A stretch of DNA of 64,000 nt from contig NZ_JBHUNT010000001.1 in NCBI RefSeq assembly GCF_042685745.1, positions 5,518,001 to 5,582,000 on the forward strand. The letters run 5' to 3'. This DNA comes from Prauserella_A oleivorans (lineage in GTDB: Bacteria; Actinomycetota; Actinomycetes; Mycobacteriales; Pseudonocardiaceae). Below, piece after piece: positions 1 through 8,095 of the stretch. Position 1 is the stretch's first letter, and every line of letters starts with the position of its first letter. Position numbers and translations under genes: made by a program. The notes beneath the pieces were generated by a model. The model saw nothing but the letters and a program-made list of their open reading frames with translations, had not been told where the DNA came from and ran no database searches.

Positions 1-1826
1 TCGTCGGCGCGGTCCCAGCCGCGGTCGGTCACCGGGACGGTGTCCACCCGCCTGCTGGGTACGGAGATCGTGCGCTGCTCGCCGGGTCCGCGGCCGGGCG
101 GGAACGCCGCGAAGGCCCCGGCCTGCGCACCGCCGGCGGCGGGCAGCGCGGGTCGGTCCGCGGCCGGACCGGCAACGCCCGGCCAATGCGCGGAAGGGTG
201 CATACCACCGGCCACCGGCGCGTCGAGCCGCTGCGCGTTGGCGAACACCGTCGCCTCCGGCCGGAACCTCCTGCCCGCCGTCGCGCCGCCGTGCCCGCGG
301 GTTCCGGCGCCGCCTTCGGCCTCGTCGGTGTCGCGGACGTTCCGCCAGAACTCGTCCTGCGGCGTCGGCTCGGTGGAATGCTTGCGGAACCGCGAGAACA
401 GCCCGCCGCGGGGCGTCGGCACGGCCGAACCGACCATGCCGACCGACATCTCCACCATCTGCCACAGCCGCCTGGCCGGCCGTCCCACCAGGAACAGCAG
501 GATCGTCACCAGGCCCGCCAGCACCATCTGCGTTAGCATCGACAACGACGTCCCCGTCGCGAAGATCGCCTGCAGAAGCAGCGCGTGCACGCCGGCAAGC
601 ACCGACAGCACGATGAGGTTGAACGCGACCGCGCCGACCACCCGGCCGACCCGGCGCAGGATGTCGTGGTGCAGGATCGCCACCAGGCCGATCAACGGCG
701 CGGTGAGCGTGAACAGCCGCACCAGGATCTGCGCCAGCAGCACGGCCGCCTTGGCGAAGAGCTGGAACAACGCGTAGGCCAGGCTCTGCAGCAGCGACAG
801 GAATCCGGCGCCCGTGCGGCTGCCGTCCTCGCCGGTGAAGTAACCGCTGGCGGGGCCGAGCTGGTTGGCGATGCTCTTGAACTCTTCTTTCTTTCCGTTG
901 ATGACGGCCTCGTCGGCGTCGTCACCGTTGCGCAGCTGTTCCCACGTGAACGCCTGCGCGTCCAGCAACCGCCTGCCGAACTGCTCGGCCTGCGGCGCAT
1001 CCGGCGAGCCGAACTCGCCGCGCAGCCAGTTCTCGTAGACCACCTTGGTGTGCAGGTCGGTCGGCAGCACGTGCCGGACGACCCGGTCCTCGGCCTCGTC
1101 GACGAACCCGGCCTGGATGTTCGTGGTCGTCTGGACGATGGCCCGATCGATCTCGTCGTAGTAGCGCAGCAGCGCCAGGGACGACGCCGCCAGCCACACG
1201 CCGCCGAGCGCGAACAACGCCCGCTTGCTGACGGTCGCGAGGTCACCGCGCCAGATGTTGCGGAACAGGAAGATGGCCAGCAGCAGCGCGACGAGCCCGA
1301 ACAGCTGCATGTAGACGTTGGTGTAGACGGCTTCCGCGCCGGAGGCCACGGCGTTGTAGATCGGGTTGAGCAGACCGCCCTCGAGCACCGTGTAGTGCAG
1401 CGAGTTGGTGGCGCCGACGATGTTCTTGCCGATGTTGAACAGCTGGTTGCCCGCCCACGTGTCCACGGTCGTGTTCGGGTCGGTCATCCCGAGCGCGCCG
1501 CTGTCGCAGTCGTAGACGTTCCAGACCATTCCGGCGTAGCCGTAGTCGAGGTAGGCGCTGCCGGCTTCGCCCTGGCCCGTGGTGGGGTCGAGCGCGCCGA
1601 CCATGCCCGACCCCGGACGTTCCGGGTTGGGCGCCTCGCACCCGTCGGCGAACGCGGGCGGCGCGGTGGCCACGGCCTGCAGGCCGAGCAACGCGATCGT
1701 GGCGATCAACGCCGGATACCGTTTCCGCGCGACGGCGGGCTCGCCCTGACCGCGCCGCCTGTTTCGCGCGCGGTGCCACATCCGGGCGCCCAGGAGCAGG
1801 GCGAGCAGCGTCAGCAGCGTGGTCAT
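1..1826 (-). CDS. TrbL/VirB6-like polytopic membrane protein (partial, C-terminus off window)
   Basis: The frame is open from an ATG at 1826 to the left edge, so at least 608 residues are present and the C-terminus is missing. The N-terminus has a membrane segment (about residues 2-16), a basic stretch, and a second hydrophobic segment ending in an Ala-x-Ala-like site near residue 60, which suggests a signal peptide or signal anchor. After an extracytoplasmic stretch with paired Cys there are hydrophobic segments around 170-190 and 205-222, and a cluster of about four between 345 and 460, followed by a hydrophilic, Pro/Gly-rich cytoplasmic tail. This layout fits the TrbL/VirB6 channel component of type IV secretion systems; the family call rests on topology and context. 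The ATG overlaps the stop of the VirB4-like ATPase by 4 nt, so the two are translationally coupled. Function in secretion or DNA transfer is inferred. Confidence 0.75.
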   Translation of the reverse strand, partial: MTTLLTLLALLLGARMWHRARNRRRGQGEPAVARKRYPALIATIALLGLQAVATAPPAFADGCEAPNPERPGSGMVGALDPTTGQGEAGSAYLDYGYAGMVWNVYDCDSGALGMTDPNTTVDTWAGNQLFNIGKNIVGATNSLHYTVLEGGLLNPIYNAVASGAEAVYTNVYMQLFGLVALLLAIFLFRNIWRGDLATVSKRALFALGGVWLAASSLALLRYYDEIDRAIVQTTTNIQAGFVDEAEDRVVRHVLPTDLHTKVVYENWLRGEFGSPDAPQAEQFGRRLLDAQAFTWEQLRNGDDADEAVINGKKEEFKSIANQLGPASGYFTGEDGSRTGAGFLSLLQSLAYALFQLFAKAAVLLAQILVRLFTLTAPLIGLVAILHHDILRRVGRVVGAVAFNLIVLSVLAGVHALLLQAIFATGTSLSMLTQMVLAGLVTILLFLVGRPARRLWQMVEMSVGMVGSAVPTPRGGLFSRFRKHSTEPTPQDEFWRNVRDTDEAEGGAGTRGHGGATAGRRFRPEATVFANAQRLDAPVAGGMHPSAHWPGVAGPAADRPALPAAGGAQAGAFAAFPPGRGPGEQRTISVPSRRVDTVPVTDRGWDRAD

Positions 1827-4687
1827 GCCGCGTCCCTGCCGGTGCCGTTCTTCCCGGCGCCCGCACGCTGTTCCTGCTTGTCCCGGTCGGGCGCACCATC
1901 GGTCTCCTCGAGCACCTGCTGCTCGGTGAGGCCGACCTCGAGCTCGGCGGCGAGTTCGAGGTCCTCCTCCAGGTCGTCCTCGGGCGGCTCGGGCACGTGG
2001 TACTCGGCCTCCGGCTTCTCGTCGGCGGCCGGTGGGGCCGCCCGGTCCGGCACCGAACCGGGCGTGGTGTCCAGTGCCTCGCGCAGGTGTGCGAGGTGCG
2101 GCCCGGAGAAGTCCACCCGGATCCGCTCGACGCCGCCCGCGCCGTCGCCGAAGATAAACTGCCGCGGGTCGCGGTCGCGTTCCGCCTCACGGTGGGCGCC
2201 GGGACGCCTGCCCAGCGCGGACACCACCTGCTCGTACCCCACGCCCACGGGAACCTTGAGCAGCCGGAGGGCGTCGGCCTGCGCCTCGTCGTCGTCGAGC
2301 CGGCCGACGAACACCGAGTCCAGCAGTGCCACGAAACCCTGGATCTTCAGGAAGTCCGACGGAATCTGCGACGACAGCAGCACCCGGACGTTCCACTTTC
2401 GCGAGTCACGCGCGAAGCGGTTCATCAGGACCCGGCCGGTCGGCACCTCGGAGAGGAAGAACGCCTCGTCGATCCAGACACCCTTGCGGTGTGCCTTGGG
2501 CTTGTCGTACACGGACCGGGCCGTCAGCCACGCCGCGAGGTTGAGCATCTCGACGCCGAGCGCCTCGGCGTCGGTCCAGTGCTCGCGGCCGACACCTTCC
2601 TTCGGCAGCGTGAGCCCGGCCATGGTGAGCACGGTGAGCCGGTCGTCGCGCGTGTCGGAGTACGGGTCGGCGCCGGCTTCCGGAATGAGCAGCGACATGC
2701 GCTCGCGGAGTTCGTCGAGGAAGTCGGCGACCACGACGGCATGTTCGTGGTGCTCGCTCGCGTCCCGGCGCAGGGCGTCGATCACCTGGCCGGGATCGGC
2801 GTCGTAGCGGCCACCGACCGCGCGCACCGCGCGCAGCAGCACGATCCGGGTCTGCGGCATCCGCGCCACGTCGTAGGGCAGGACGCCGGTGAGCACGTCG
2901 AGCACCAGCCGTCGCCGCGTGGCGCCGGCGAGCGCCCGCTCGCGCCGCCATGCCCGTTCCGGGTCCTCCTCGTCCAGGAAGTGCTCGAGCTGCGGCTCGG
3001 CCACCACGCGGTAGGGGTTGAGGATGCCCGGCTGGGCGTTGAGCAGGTTGATCGGCCGCGCGTAGGGCCGCAGCTCCGGCAGTTCGCACAGCCGCGACAG
3101 CGGGCCCGACGGGTCGAGCACGGTCCAGTGCGCCCCCGCCCGCAGTGTCTTGTAGACGATGCCGCCACCGAGGAACGACTTGCCGCCGCCGAGACCGGCG
3201 ACCATCGCCGTCAGACCGGAGCCGTCCCGGATCTCCTGCGCCATCCACGGATCCCACGCCACGGGACGCCGCGTCGCCGTGCACGTCTCGCCGAGCAGAA
3301 TGCCGCGCCGGTCGCCGACCTCCGCGGTCGCCGTCGGCACCGAGGCCGCGGCCCAGATCACCGAACCCCGTCGCATGTACGCACCGGACGACAACGGCTC
3401 ACCCGGGATGAACTCCCGCGCCAGCGCGTACTGCGCCTCGGGATGCTCGATAGCGATCTTCGGTTTGTAGAGGTCGAGCAGTTGCTGCGCCAGCCGCAGC
3501 GCCTCACGTTCGGTGTTGCCCGACACCGCCAGCCGCCACCACGACCGCACACGCGTGGCCAGCGCGGTGAAGCCCGTGGTCATCTCGTCGTCGATCTCGA
3601 GCACGCGGGACGCCTGGCGCGCAAGCGATTGCGGCGGTTCGAGCTCGTGCTCGTCGGTGTAGTGCTTGACCTGCGAGCGCACCTTGTTCATCTGCCGCTG
3701 CAGCTCGCCCGCGACCTCCTCGGGCCTGCGGACATAGATTCGCGCCGACCATTCGACCGGCGCGGGCAGGCGATCGGCGTGCTGCACCCACGGATCGTCG
3801 ACCTCGGGGATCTGCAGGCCGTGCATCTGCCCGACGGTGAGCACGGCCACGTGCCTGCGGACGCCGGCGTTGGATCCGGTGCGCCCGCGCACGGTGACGG
3901 TGGGCGCGTACGGCTCGGCGTGGAAGTCGGCGGCGTCGGTGAAGCTGGCGAGGTCCTCCGGTTCCCATTCCGAGCCCGGCACCGCGGGCAAGTTGCGTGG
4001 AGCGGGCAGGCCGAGCGAGCACGACCGGTGCATCAGCCAGGACATCTCCTCGGCGCTGACCGGCCTGCCCTCGAGCCCGGACGAGCCGATCACCTGGTCC
4101 AGGTGCTCGACCTCGGAGTCCAGCGCGGCCAGTTCCGCGTCGACCGCCTCGGGCAGGATCTTGCGCAGCAGCGGAGCCGCCCGCTCGACGGCGCGGTCCA
4201 CCACGCGGCGGGTCTGGACCTGTACGCCGAGGTAGACCTCCTTCTCCGCCATGGACCGGCCCATCAGCTGTTGCTGCTCACCGACGAGGTAGTCGTCGAA
4301 CGACATCGCGCCCGGGACGTCGGCGGGGCGGTCGAAGGCGTTGTGCACGTGCGCCTCGGCCCACATCCGGATCGGGTACGGGCGCGTGGTGACGCGCAGG
4401 TGCATCCAGCGGCCCTGCAACTCGGCGTACTGGCCGGCGATCGCGGCGATCAGGTCGCGGCGCTGGGAGTCGGAGCGGAACGACCAGCGCTGCGGGGCCA
4501 GGCGGTACCAGGCGTAGACCTCGTGGCCGGTGCGCAGCAGGTGACCGTCGATGCTGCGGGCCGCGATCGACGGCGTGTACGTGGGTATCGCCTGCTCACC
4601 GGGCAGCCGCCTGCCACGGCGGCCGCCTTCGGCCTGCTTCGACTGGGCCGGCTGCTGGGTGTTCCGGCTGCGGTCGCGACCGAACAA
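1823..4687 (-). CDS. VirB4-like type IV secretion ATPase
   Basis: 954 residues. The N-terminal half resembles the non-catalytic region of actinobacterial VirB4/TraC-type proteins. The C-terminal half is a RecA-like motor with a Walker A segment GLGGGKSF near residue 497 and a Walker B segment VWIDEAFF near residue 740, followed by an SSQ motif typical of VirB4 and FtsK-like motors. The C-terminal roughly 100 residues are acidic and low complexity. VirB4 ATPases sit on the cytoplasmic membrane and power substrate export or pilus assembly. The ATG lies 3 nt after the stop of the PrgI-like gene, and its stop overlaps the next gene (ATGA). The length is typical of actinobacterial chromosomal homologues; no truncation is seen. 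The substrate is unknown. Confidence 0.88.
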   Translation of the reverse strand: MFGRDRSRNTQQPAQSKQAEGGRRGRRLPGEQAIPTYTPSIAARSIDGHLLRTGHEVYAWYRLAPQRWSFRSDSQRRDLIAAIAGQYAELQGRWMHLRVTTRPYPIRMWAEAHVHNAFDRPADVPGAMSFDDYLVGEQQQLMGRSMAEKEVYLGVQVQTRRVVDRAVERAAPLLRKILPEAVDAELAALDSEVEHLDQVIGSSGLEGRPVSAEEMSWLMHRSCSLGLPAPRNLPAVPGSEWEPEDLASFTDAADFHAEPYAPTVTVRGRTGSNAGVRRHVAVLTVGQMHGLQIPEVDDPWVQHADRLPAPVEWSARIYVRRPEEVAGELQRQMNKVRSQVKHYTDEHELEPPQSLARQASRVLEIDDEMTTGFTALATRVRSWWRLAVSGNTEREALRLAQQLLDLYKPKIAIEHPEAQYALAREFIPGEPLSSGAYMRRGSVIWAAASVPTATAEVGDRRGILLGETCTATRRPVAWDPWMAQEIRDGSGLTAMVAGLGGGKSFLGGGIVYKTLRAGAHWTVLDPSGPLSRLCELPELRPYARPINLLNAQPGILNPYRVVAEPQLEHFLDEEDPERAWRRERALAGATRRRLVLDVLTGVLPYDVARMPQTRIVLLRAVRAVGGRYDADPGQVIDALRRDASEHHEHAVVVADFLDELRERMSLLIPEAGADPYSDTRDDRLTVLTMAGLTLPKEGVGREHWTDAEALGVEMLNLAAWLTARSVYDKPKAHRKGVWIDEAFFLSEVPTGRVLMNRFARDSRKWNVRVLLSSQIPSDFLKIQGFVALLDSVFVGRLDDDEAQADALRLLKVPVGVGYEQVVSALGRRPGAHREAERDRDPRQFIFGDGAGGVERIRVDFSGPHLAHLREALDTTPGSVPDRAAPPAADEKPEAEYHVPEPPEDDLEEDLELAAELEVGLTEQQVLEETDGAPDRDKQEQRAGAGKNGTGRDAA

Positions 4688-4690
4688 GGA

Positions 4691-5170
4691 CTACCTCCCG
4701 ACCGGCGCCGAGGTTCGGCGGCGGCGCGCTCGTGCTGTGCTCTCTCGTGACGGATGGTGGGACCGGCGGTTCGCGTCCGGGCGGGACCCTCCTCGCTTGC
4801 GTCCGGGCCGCGGCCGCTCGGCGCGCACTTTGATCTTGCTCGCACTCGCCGCGCCACCGGCGGCCCGGGTCTTCTCGCGGGGCGTCTGCAGTTCTCGCAG
4901 CCACATGGTGAAGACCGCACCGAGCGGCCGCTCGTGGCTGATCTTCGAGGTGATGAGGCGGGTCAGCGCGATCGTGATGACGAACGCCCACGCCGTACTG
5001 AAGAACCCGAAGCCGATCCCCAGCTGTCGTTCGACTCCGAGAACCACCAGAAAGAGTGGTACGCCGACGCCCCACGCCACATAGCGGGCACGCCACGGGA
5101 ACGTGGCCTTCGGCGGGCCGAGCCAGACGGCGTCGACCCGGTAGACCTCGTCATCGGTACGGATGCGCAC
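4691..5170 (-). CDS. PrgI/VirB3-like membrane protein
   Basis: About 159 residues from a GTG at 5170. A longer start (GTG at 5230) is possible but would overlap the upstream gene by 44 nt, so the GTG 17 nt downstream of that stop is preferred. The N-terminus is polar; two hydrophobic segments follow (about residues 30-46 and 54-70), then a long, very basic Arg/Pro-rich cytoplasmic tail. A small two-helix protein just before a VirB4 gene is the expected position of VirB3 or Gram-positive PrgI, which dock the ATPase to the membrane. Assignment is by topology and gene order. The Arg-rich tail is longer than in most PrgI proteins. Confidence 0.7.
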   Translation of the reverse strand: MRIRTDDEVYRVDAVWLGPPKATFPWRARYVAWGVGVPLFLVVLGVERQLGIGFGFFSTAWAFVITIALTRLITSKISHERPLGAVFTMWLRELQTPREKTRAAGGAASASKIKVRAERPRPGRKRGGSRPDANRRSHHPSRESTARARRRRTSAPVGR

Positions 5171-5186
5171 GTCCGCGAGTCCCGGA

Positions 5187-5450
5187 TCAGCTTGTGAACA
5201 AGCCGGCGATCCATTCGCCGACGTCGACACCCATTCCGCTCACGGCAAGCCCGATGATCGCGAGCGCGATCACCACACCCGCGAGCCTGCGCATGACTCC
5301 GGCGTTGTCGCCCTTGCCGCCGCCCAGCCAGAGCAGCAGCAGCGCGACGGACAGCAGCACCAGCGGAACGATGTTCTCCAGGAGCCAGTCCCGGACTCCG
5401 CGCGTGCCGAGTTCTCCTTGCGCCAGAGCCGCAAGCGTCATCGTGGTCAT
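5187..5450 (-). CDS. Small two-helix membrane protein, VirB2/TrbC pilin-like
   Basis: 87 residues with an N-terminal amphipathic stretch, a first hydrophobic segment (about 28-42) and a second (about 58-72), ending in a short polar tail. Size, two-helix topology and position as first gene of a VirB3-VirB4-VirB6-like operon match VirB2/TrbC-type pilins, though no classical cleaved signal peptide is evident. The ATG at 5450 follows a roughly 500-nt gap that must hold the operon promoter. It could instead be a small structural membrane subunit that does not polymerise; the sequence alone cannot decide. Confidence 0.65.
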   Translation of the reverse strand: MTTMTLAALAQGELGTRGVRDWLLENIVPLVLLSVALLLLWLGGGKGDNAGVMRRLAGVVIALAIIGLAVSGMGVDVGEWIAGLFTS

Positions 5451-5950
5451 CGACTACTCCCGAGTGCCCGGAGTGTGGTACGCGGCACAGTGGTTTGCAC
5501 CGCGCAAGGGATCCAGCACTTGCCGTGTTCGAACAACATCATGGCGTCACGACGTGTAGTGGTCAAAGGCCCATGTGGGTGCGACAGCCCGACCGCGGGG
5601 GTACGTGTCGTAAGCGCGCTCACCGAAATCGTCCGTCCTCCATCTTCGCCGTAACGGCCTCCAGGATTAACCCTGAACACCCGGATTTCCTAGTGTGCGC
5701 ATGGCCTCACTCACACGCCTAGATCGTTCTCACTGTGGGTCCGACGTTCACCGCTCGATGGTGGCGCGACCAGTGAACCATGACCCGTTCGGCGGTATGA
5801 CAGGGCTCCACTCGGTGACAGGGCTTCACACACGCGAACGCGTCGATCTCCATCCCATCGAGCGATTGCGGTTACAGCGCGCACTAGCCGAGCCGCCACT
5901 TTGGACACTCTGCGTGACACATCGCCCGTTGCGGGGGTTTTCGGTGATGT
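5451..5950. other. Gene-free 500-nt region: promoter region of the T4SS-like operon
   Basis: No convincing coding sequence is present; the short frames here lack the GC3 bias of neighbouring genes and base composition is less GC-rich. The region must hold the 3' end signal of the SCO6745-family gene and the promoter of the T4SS-like operon. A 14-nt near-identical direct repeat (TGACAGGGCT followed by C or T then CAC) occurs at 5798-5811 and 5816-5829, 18 nt apart, which could be a regulator-binding pair. No clear hairpin terminator with strong pairing was found. Confidence 0.5.
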
Positions 5951-6817
5951 TCACCTACCGTCGGCGAACAAGCCGGGAGGGAAGGCACCGGCGGACTGGA
6001 CCACCGCCGAGAGCTCCCCGCCGAGCCGCTCGATGCGGGCGACCGTCTCGGCCCCGGCCATCGCGTACGGTGCTGCCGCCGCGGCGTCGGTGTCCTCTTC
6101 GATCCGGCGGCGCGCCTCGGCACCGGCATCGGTAAGCCCGTGCTCGTCGAGGAGCCCTTGCTCCCGCAGTTCCTCGGCCGCGCTCGCCCACTGCTCGTCG
6201 GACCAGCCGCGCAGCTTCTTGGCGTTCGCTTCCGTGAAACCCTTGCCCGTCACCGTGTGCGTGACGAGTGCGGGCAGACCGGCGAAGCCGTGGTTCACCA
6301 ACGCCGCGATGTGACCGTCACCGCGGTACTCCCGCAGCAGGGTCGTCGCGTGCCAGAGTTCGATCAGGGAACCCTTGGGCCACTCGAGGTCGGCGTGCGC
6401 GGCGTACAGCGGCCTGCCCTCGGGGCGGCAGGCGTCGGCCACCCCGCGCAGCAGTCCGGCAAGCTCGGCGACGGCCTCCGACTCGGCGCGCTCCTCGCCG
6501 AGCAGCCTGCGCAACGCGCGGTCGGCCACCTCGAACCTGGCGTCGACCACGTCCGCGGGCGCGGCGTGCGACCACGCCCGCGGAATGTGGCGGGCGACGA
6601 GCTCGGGGTTGAACGAGTAGAAGGTCGCGGCGATCACTCCCGGCCCGACGGCGCCGAGCGGTCCGCCCCGGCTGGCGAAGTAGGCCATGCGACCGGGTTC
6701 GAGGCCCAGCGAGGCGTAGACCTGCTGCGTCTCGCTCGCGAAGTAGACCATCGCGTGCAGCGGTTCGAGGACGGCGTGGCAGCGGCGGGCGGCTTCGCGC
6801 GCATCATCGCGGTTCAT
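5951..6817 (-). CDS. SCO6745 family protein
   Basis: 288 residues, soluble, no signal peptide or membrane segment. It matches the SCO6745 family as I recall it: an alpha-helical N-terminal half beginning with a DDAREAARR-like helix, and a C-terminal region with a KKLRGWSDEQWASAAEELREQG pattern resembling a winged-helix or MarR-like module, followed by a helical tail with an acidic run (RRRIEEDTDA). The biochemical function of the family is not established. It is a single gene: 107 nt separate it from the upstream methyltransferase, and a 500-nt gap lies downstream. Confidence 0.75.
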   Translation of the reverse strand: MNRDDAREAARRCHAVLEPLHAMVYFASETQQVYASLGLEPGRMAYFASRGGPLGAVGPGVIAATFYSFNPELVARHIPRAWSHAAPADVVDARFEVADRALRRLLGEERAESEAVAELAGLLRGVADACRPEGRPLYAAHADLEWPKGSLIELWHATTLLREYRGDGHIAALVNHGFAGLPALVTHTVTGKGFTEANAKKLRGWSDEQWASAAEELREQGLLDEHGLTDAGAEARRRIEEDTDAAAAAPYAMAGAETVARIERLGGELSAVVQSAGAFPPGLFADGR

Positions 6818-6924
6818 GGCGGCAGCGTACTGGCCGGATCGCCGGTGGGGGAAAGCTCACGACGAACGCGGTGCGAAGCGGGCACCGTGCCCGGCCGGCT
6901 GGACACGGTGACGGCCGGCCGGGA

Positions 6925-7536
6925 TCACCGATCACCGCGAACCCGCCGCGCGACGATGGCGGCGTGGGGTCGACGGCCCGGGTCGACGCGGCTTTCCGTT
7001 GCCTCCACGTGGAAACCCGCCTCCCGGAGGCGCTGCGACATCTCCCCGATCGACCAGAAGTAGGCGGTCGTCACGGCGTGCGGGAACGGCTCCACCCGTG
7101 GGCCCTCGAACATGCCGAGCAGCAGGCTGCCGCCATCGCCCAGGCACCGTGCGAACTCACCGAGGATGCCGGGCACGAGCCCTGGGTCGGCGTGGATGAC
7201 CGAGTACCACGAGAGGATCCCGGCCACCGAGCCGTCGGGCACGCCGAGATCGTCCAGTTCGCCGACCCGGAACGCCGCGCCGGGAAACCGCGACCGGGCG
7301 ATGTCGACGAATCGCGGCACCAGGTCCACACCCTCGATGTCGCAGCCCTGGCCGCGCAGCAAGTCGGTCCACTGCCCCGGCCCGCAACCCGCGTCGATCA
7401 TGCGCCCGGATATCTCGCCGGCCCACCGGGACACCAACGTCCGGTCCGGCTCGGGCATGGCCTCCCGTGAGCCGAACAGATCCGCGTACTCCGCCGCCCG
7501 CCGGCCATACGCGTCTCGCACCTCGTCCACCGACAC
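6925..7536 (-). CDS. Class I SAM-dependent methyltransferase
   Basis: 203 residues with a Rossmann-type methyltransferase fold. Motif I appears as MIDAGCGPGQW near residue 47, motif II as the acidic DLVPRFVDIAR strand end, and a post-motif region with an SWYSVIHAD segment characteristic of small UbiE/Methyltransf_11 proteins. The N-terminal AYGRRAAEYADLFG helix is typical of this family. The substrate cannot be told from sequence. It is a monocistronic gene between the SCO6745-family gene and rnpB. Confidence 0.85.
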   Translation of the reverse strand: MSVDEVRDAYGRRAAEYADLFGSREAMPEPDRTLVSRWAGEISGRMIDAGCGPGQWTDLLRGQGCDIEGVDLVPRFVDIARSRFPGAAFRVGELDDLGVPDGSVAGILSWYSVIHADPGLVPGILGEFARCLGDGGSLLLGMFEGPRVEPFPHAVTTAYFWSIGEMSQRLREAGFHVEATESRVDPGRRPHAAIVARRVRGDR

Positions 7537-7665
7537 CGGTCACCCCCAGGATCCTCGGTCACCCCCGGCGGCACGTGACCGGCGCCGGCACCGAGACGAT
7601 CTCGGCGCCGACATATTCCCACCGTTCGCTGCAGACCCGCCGCCGCATCGGCAGTCATGAGAAGA

Positions 7666-8060
7666 GGACGAGTTGGCATGTAAGCCGGATTCTGTGCCAC
7701 GGCGAGGCCGTGGCGGCGACCATCCATCTCGGCCTGCCGTCGCCGACAGGCTCCAGCGGCCTACCCGCAGGCATCGGACGGGCCGCCCTCGAACGCCTGC
7801 GCAGGAGCCGAAGCTCCCTCTTGGCCTTGCTCCGGGTGGGGTTTACCGAGCCGCCCCGGTCACCCGGGACGCTGGTGGTCTCTTACACCACCGTTTCACC
7901 CTTACCTGACGCCGGGCGCCAGGCGGTCTGTTTTCTGTGGCACTGTCCCGCGGGTCACCCCGGGTTGCCGTTAGCAACCACCCTGCCCTGTGGAGTCCGG
8001 ACTTTCCTCGATACCGCGCCCTCGCGGGCACGGCGTCGCGGCCGCCCTGCCAACTCGTCC
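7666..8060 (-). ncRNA. rnpB: RNase P RNA, bacterial type A
   Basis: Catalytic RNA of ribonuclease P, which matures the 5' ends of tRNAs. On the minus strand the conserved GGAAAGTCCGGACTCC block lies near the 5' end, the internal GGTGAAACGGTG block follows, and the 3' conserved ACAGAATCCGGCTTAC block ends near 7681. The ends are set by a perfect 13-bp P1 helix formed by 8048-8060 with 7666-7678. The length of about 395 nt is normal for actinobacteria. It lies 35 nt downstream of the RNase H gene on the same strand. Confidence 0.97.
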
Positions 8061-8068
8061 ATGGATCG

Positions 8069-8074
8069 AGGTTA
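8069..8074 (-). promoter_or_regulatory. Putative -10 element for rnpB
   Basis: On the minus strand TAACCT lies 8 nt upstream of the inferred 5' end of RNase P RNA (8060), the spacing expected of an actinobacterial -10 box. No good -35 is visible; it would fall in the last codons of the RNase H gene. Identified by position and resemblance only. Confidence 0.4.
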
Positions 8075-8095
8075 CCCCTCACCCGGCCGCGATTC

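Noticed and set aside
585..4750. Very long plus-strand open frames opposite the VirB6/VirB4-like genes
   Set aside because: Their composition is Arg/His/Pro/Gln-rich with no domains, and they are exact antisense shadows of well-supported minus-strand genes, as is usual at this GC content.
5711..5920. Small minus-strand gene in the 5.5-5.9 kb gap
   Set aside because: No third-position GC bias, no ribosome site and no recognisable motif.
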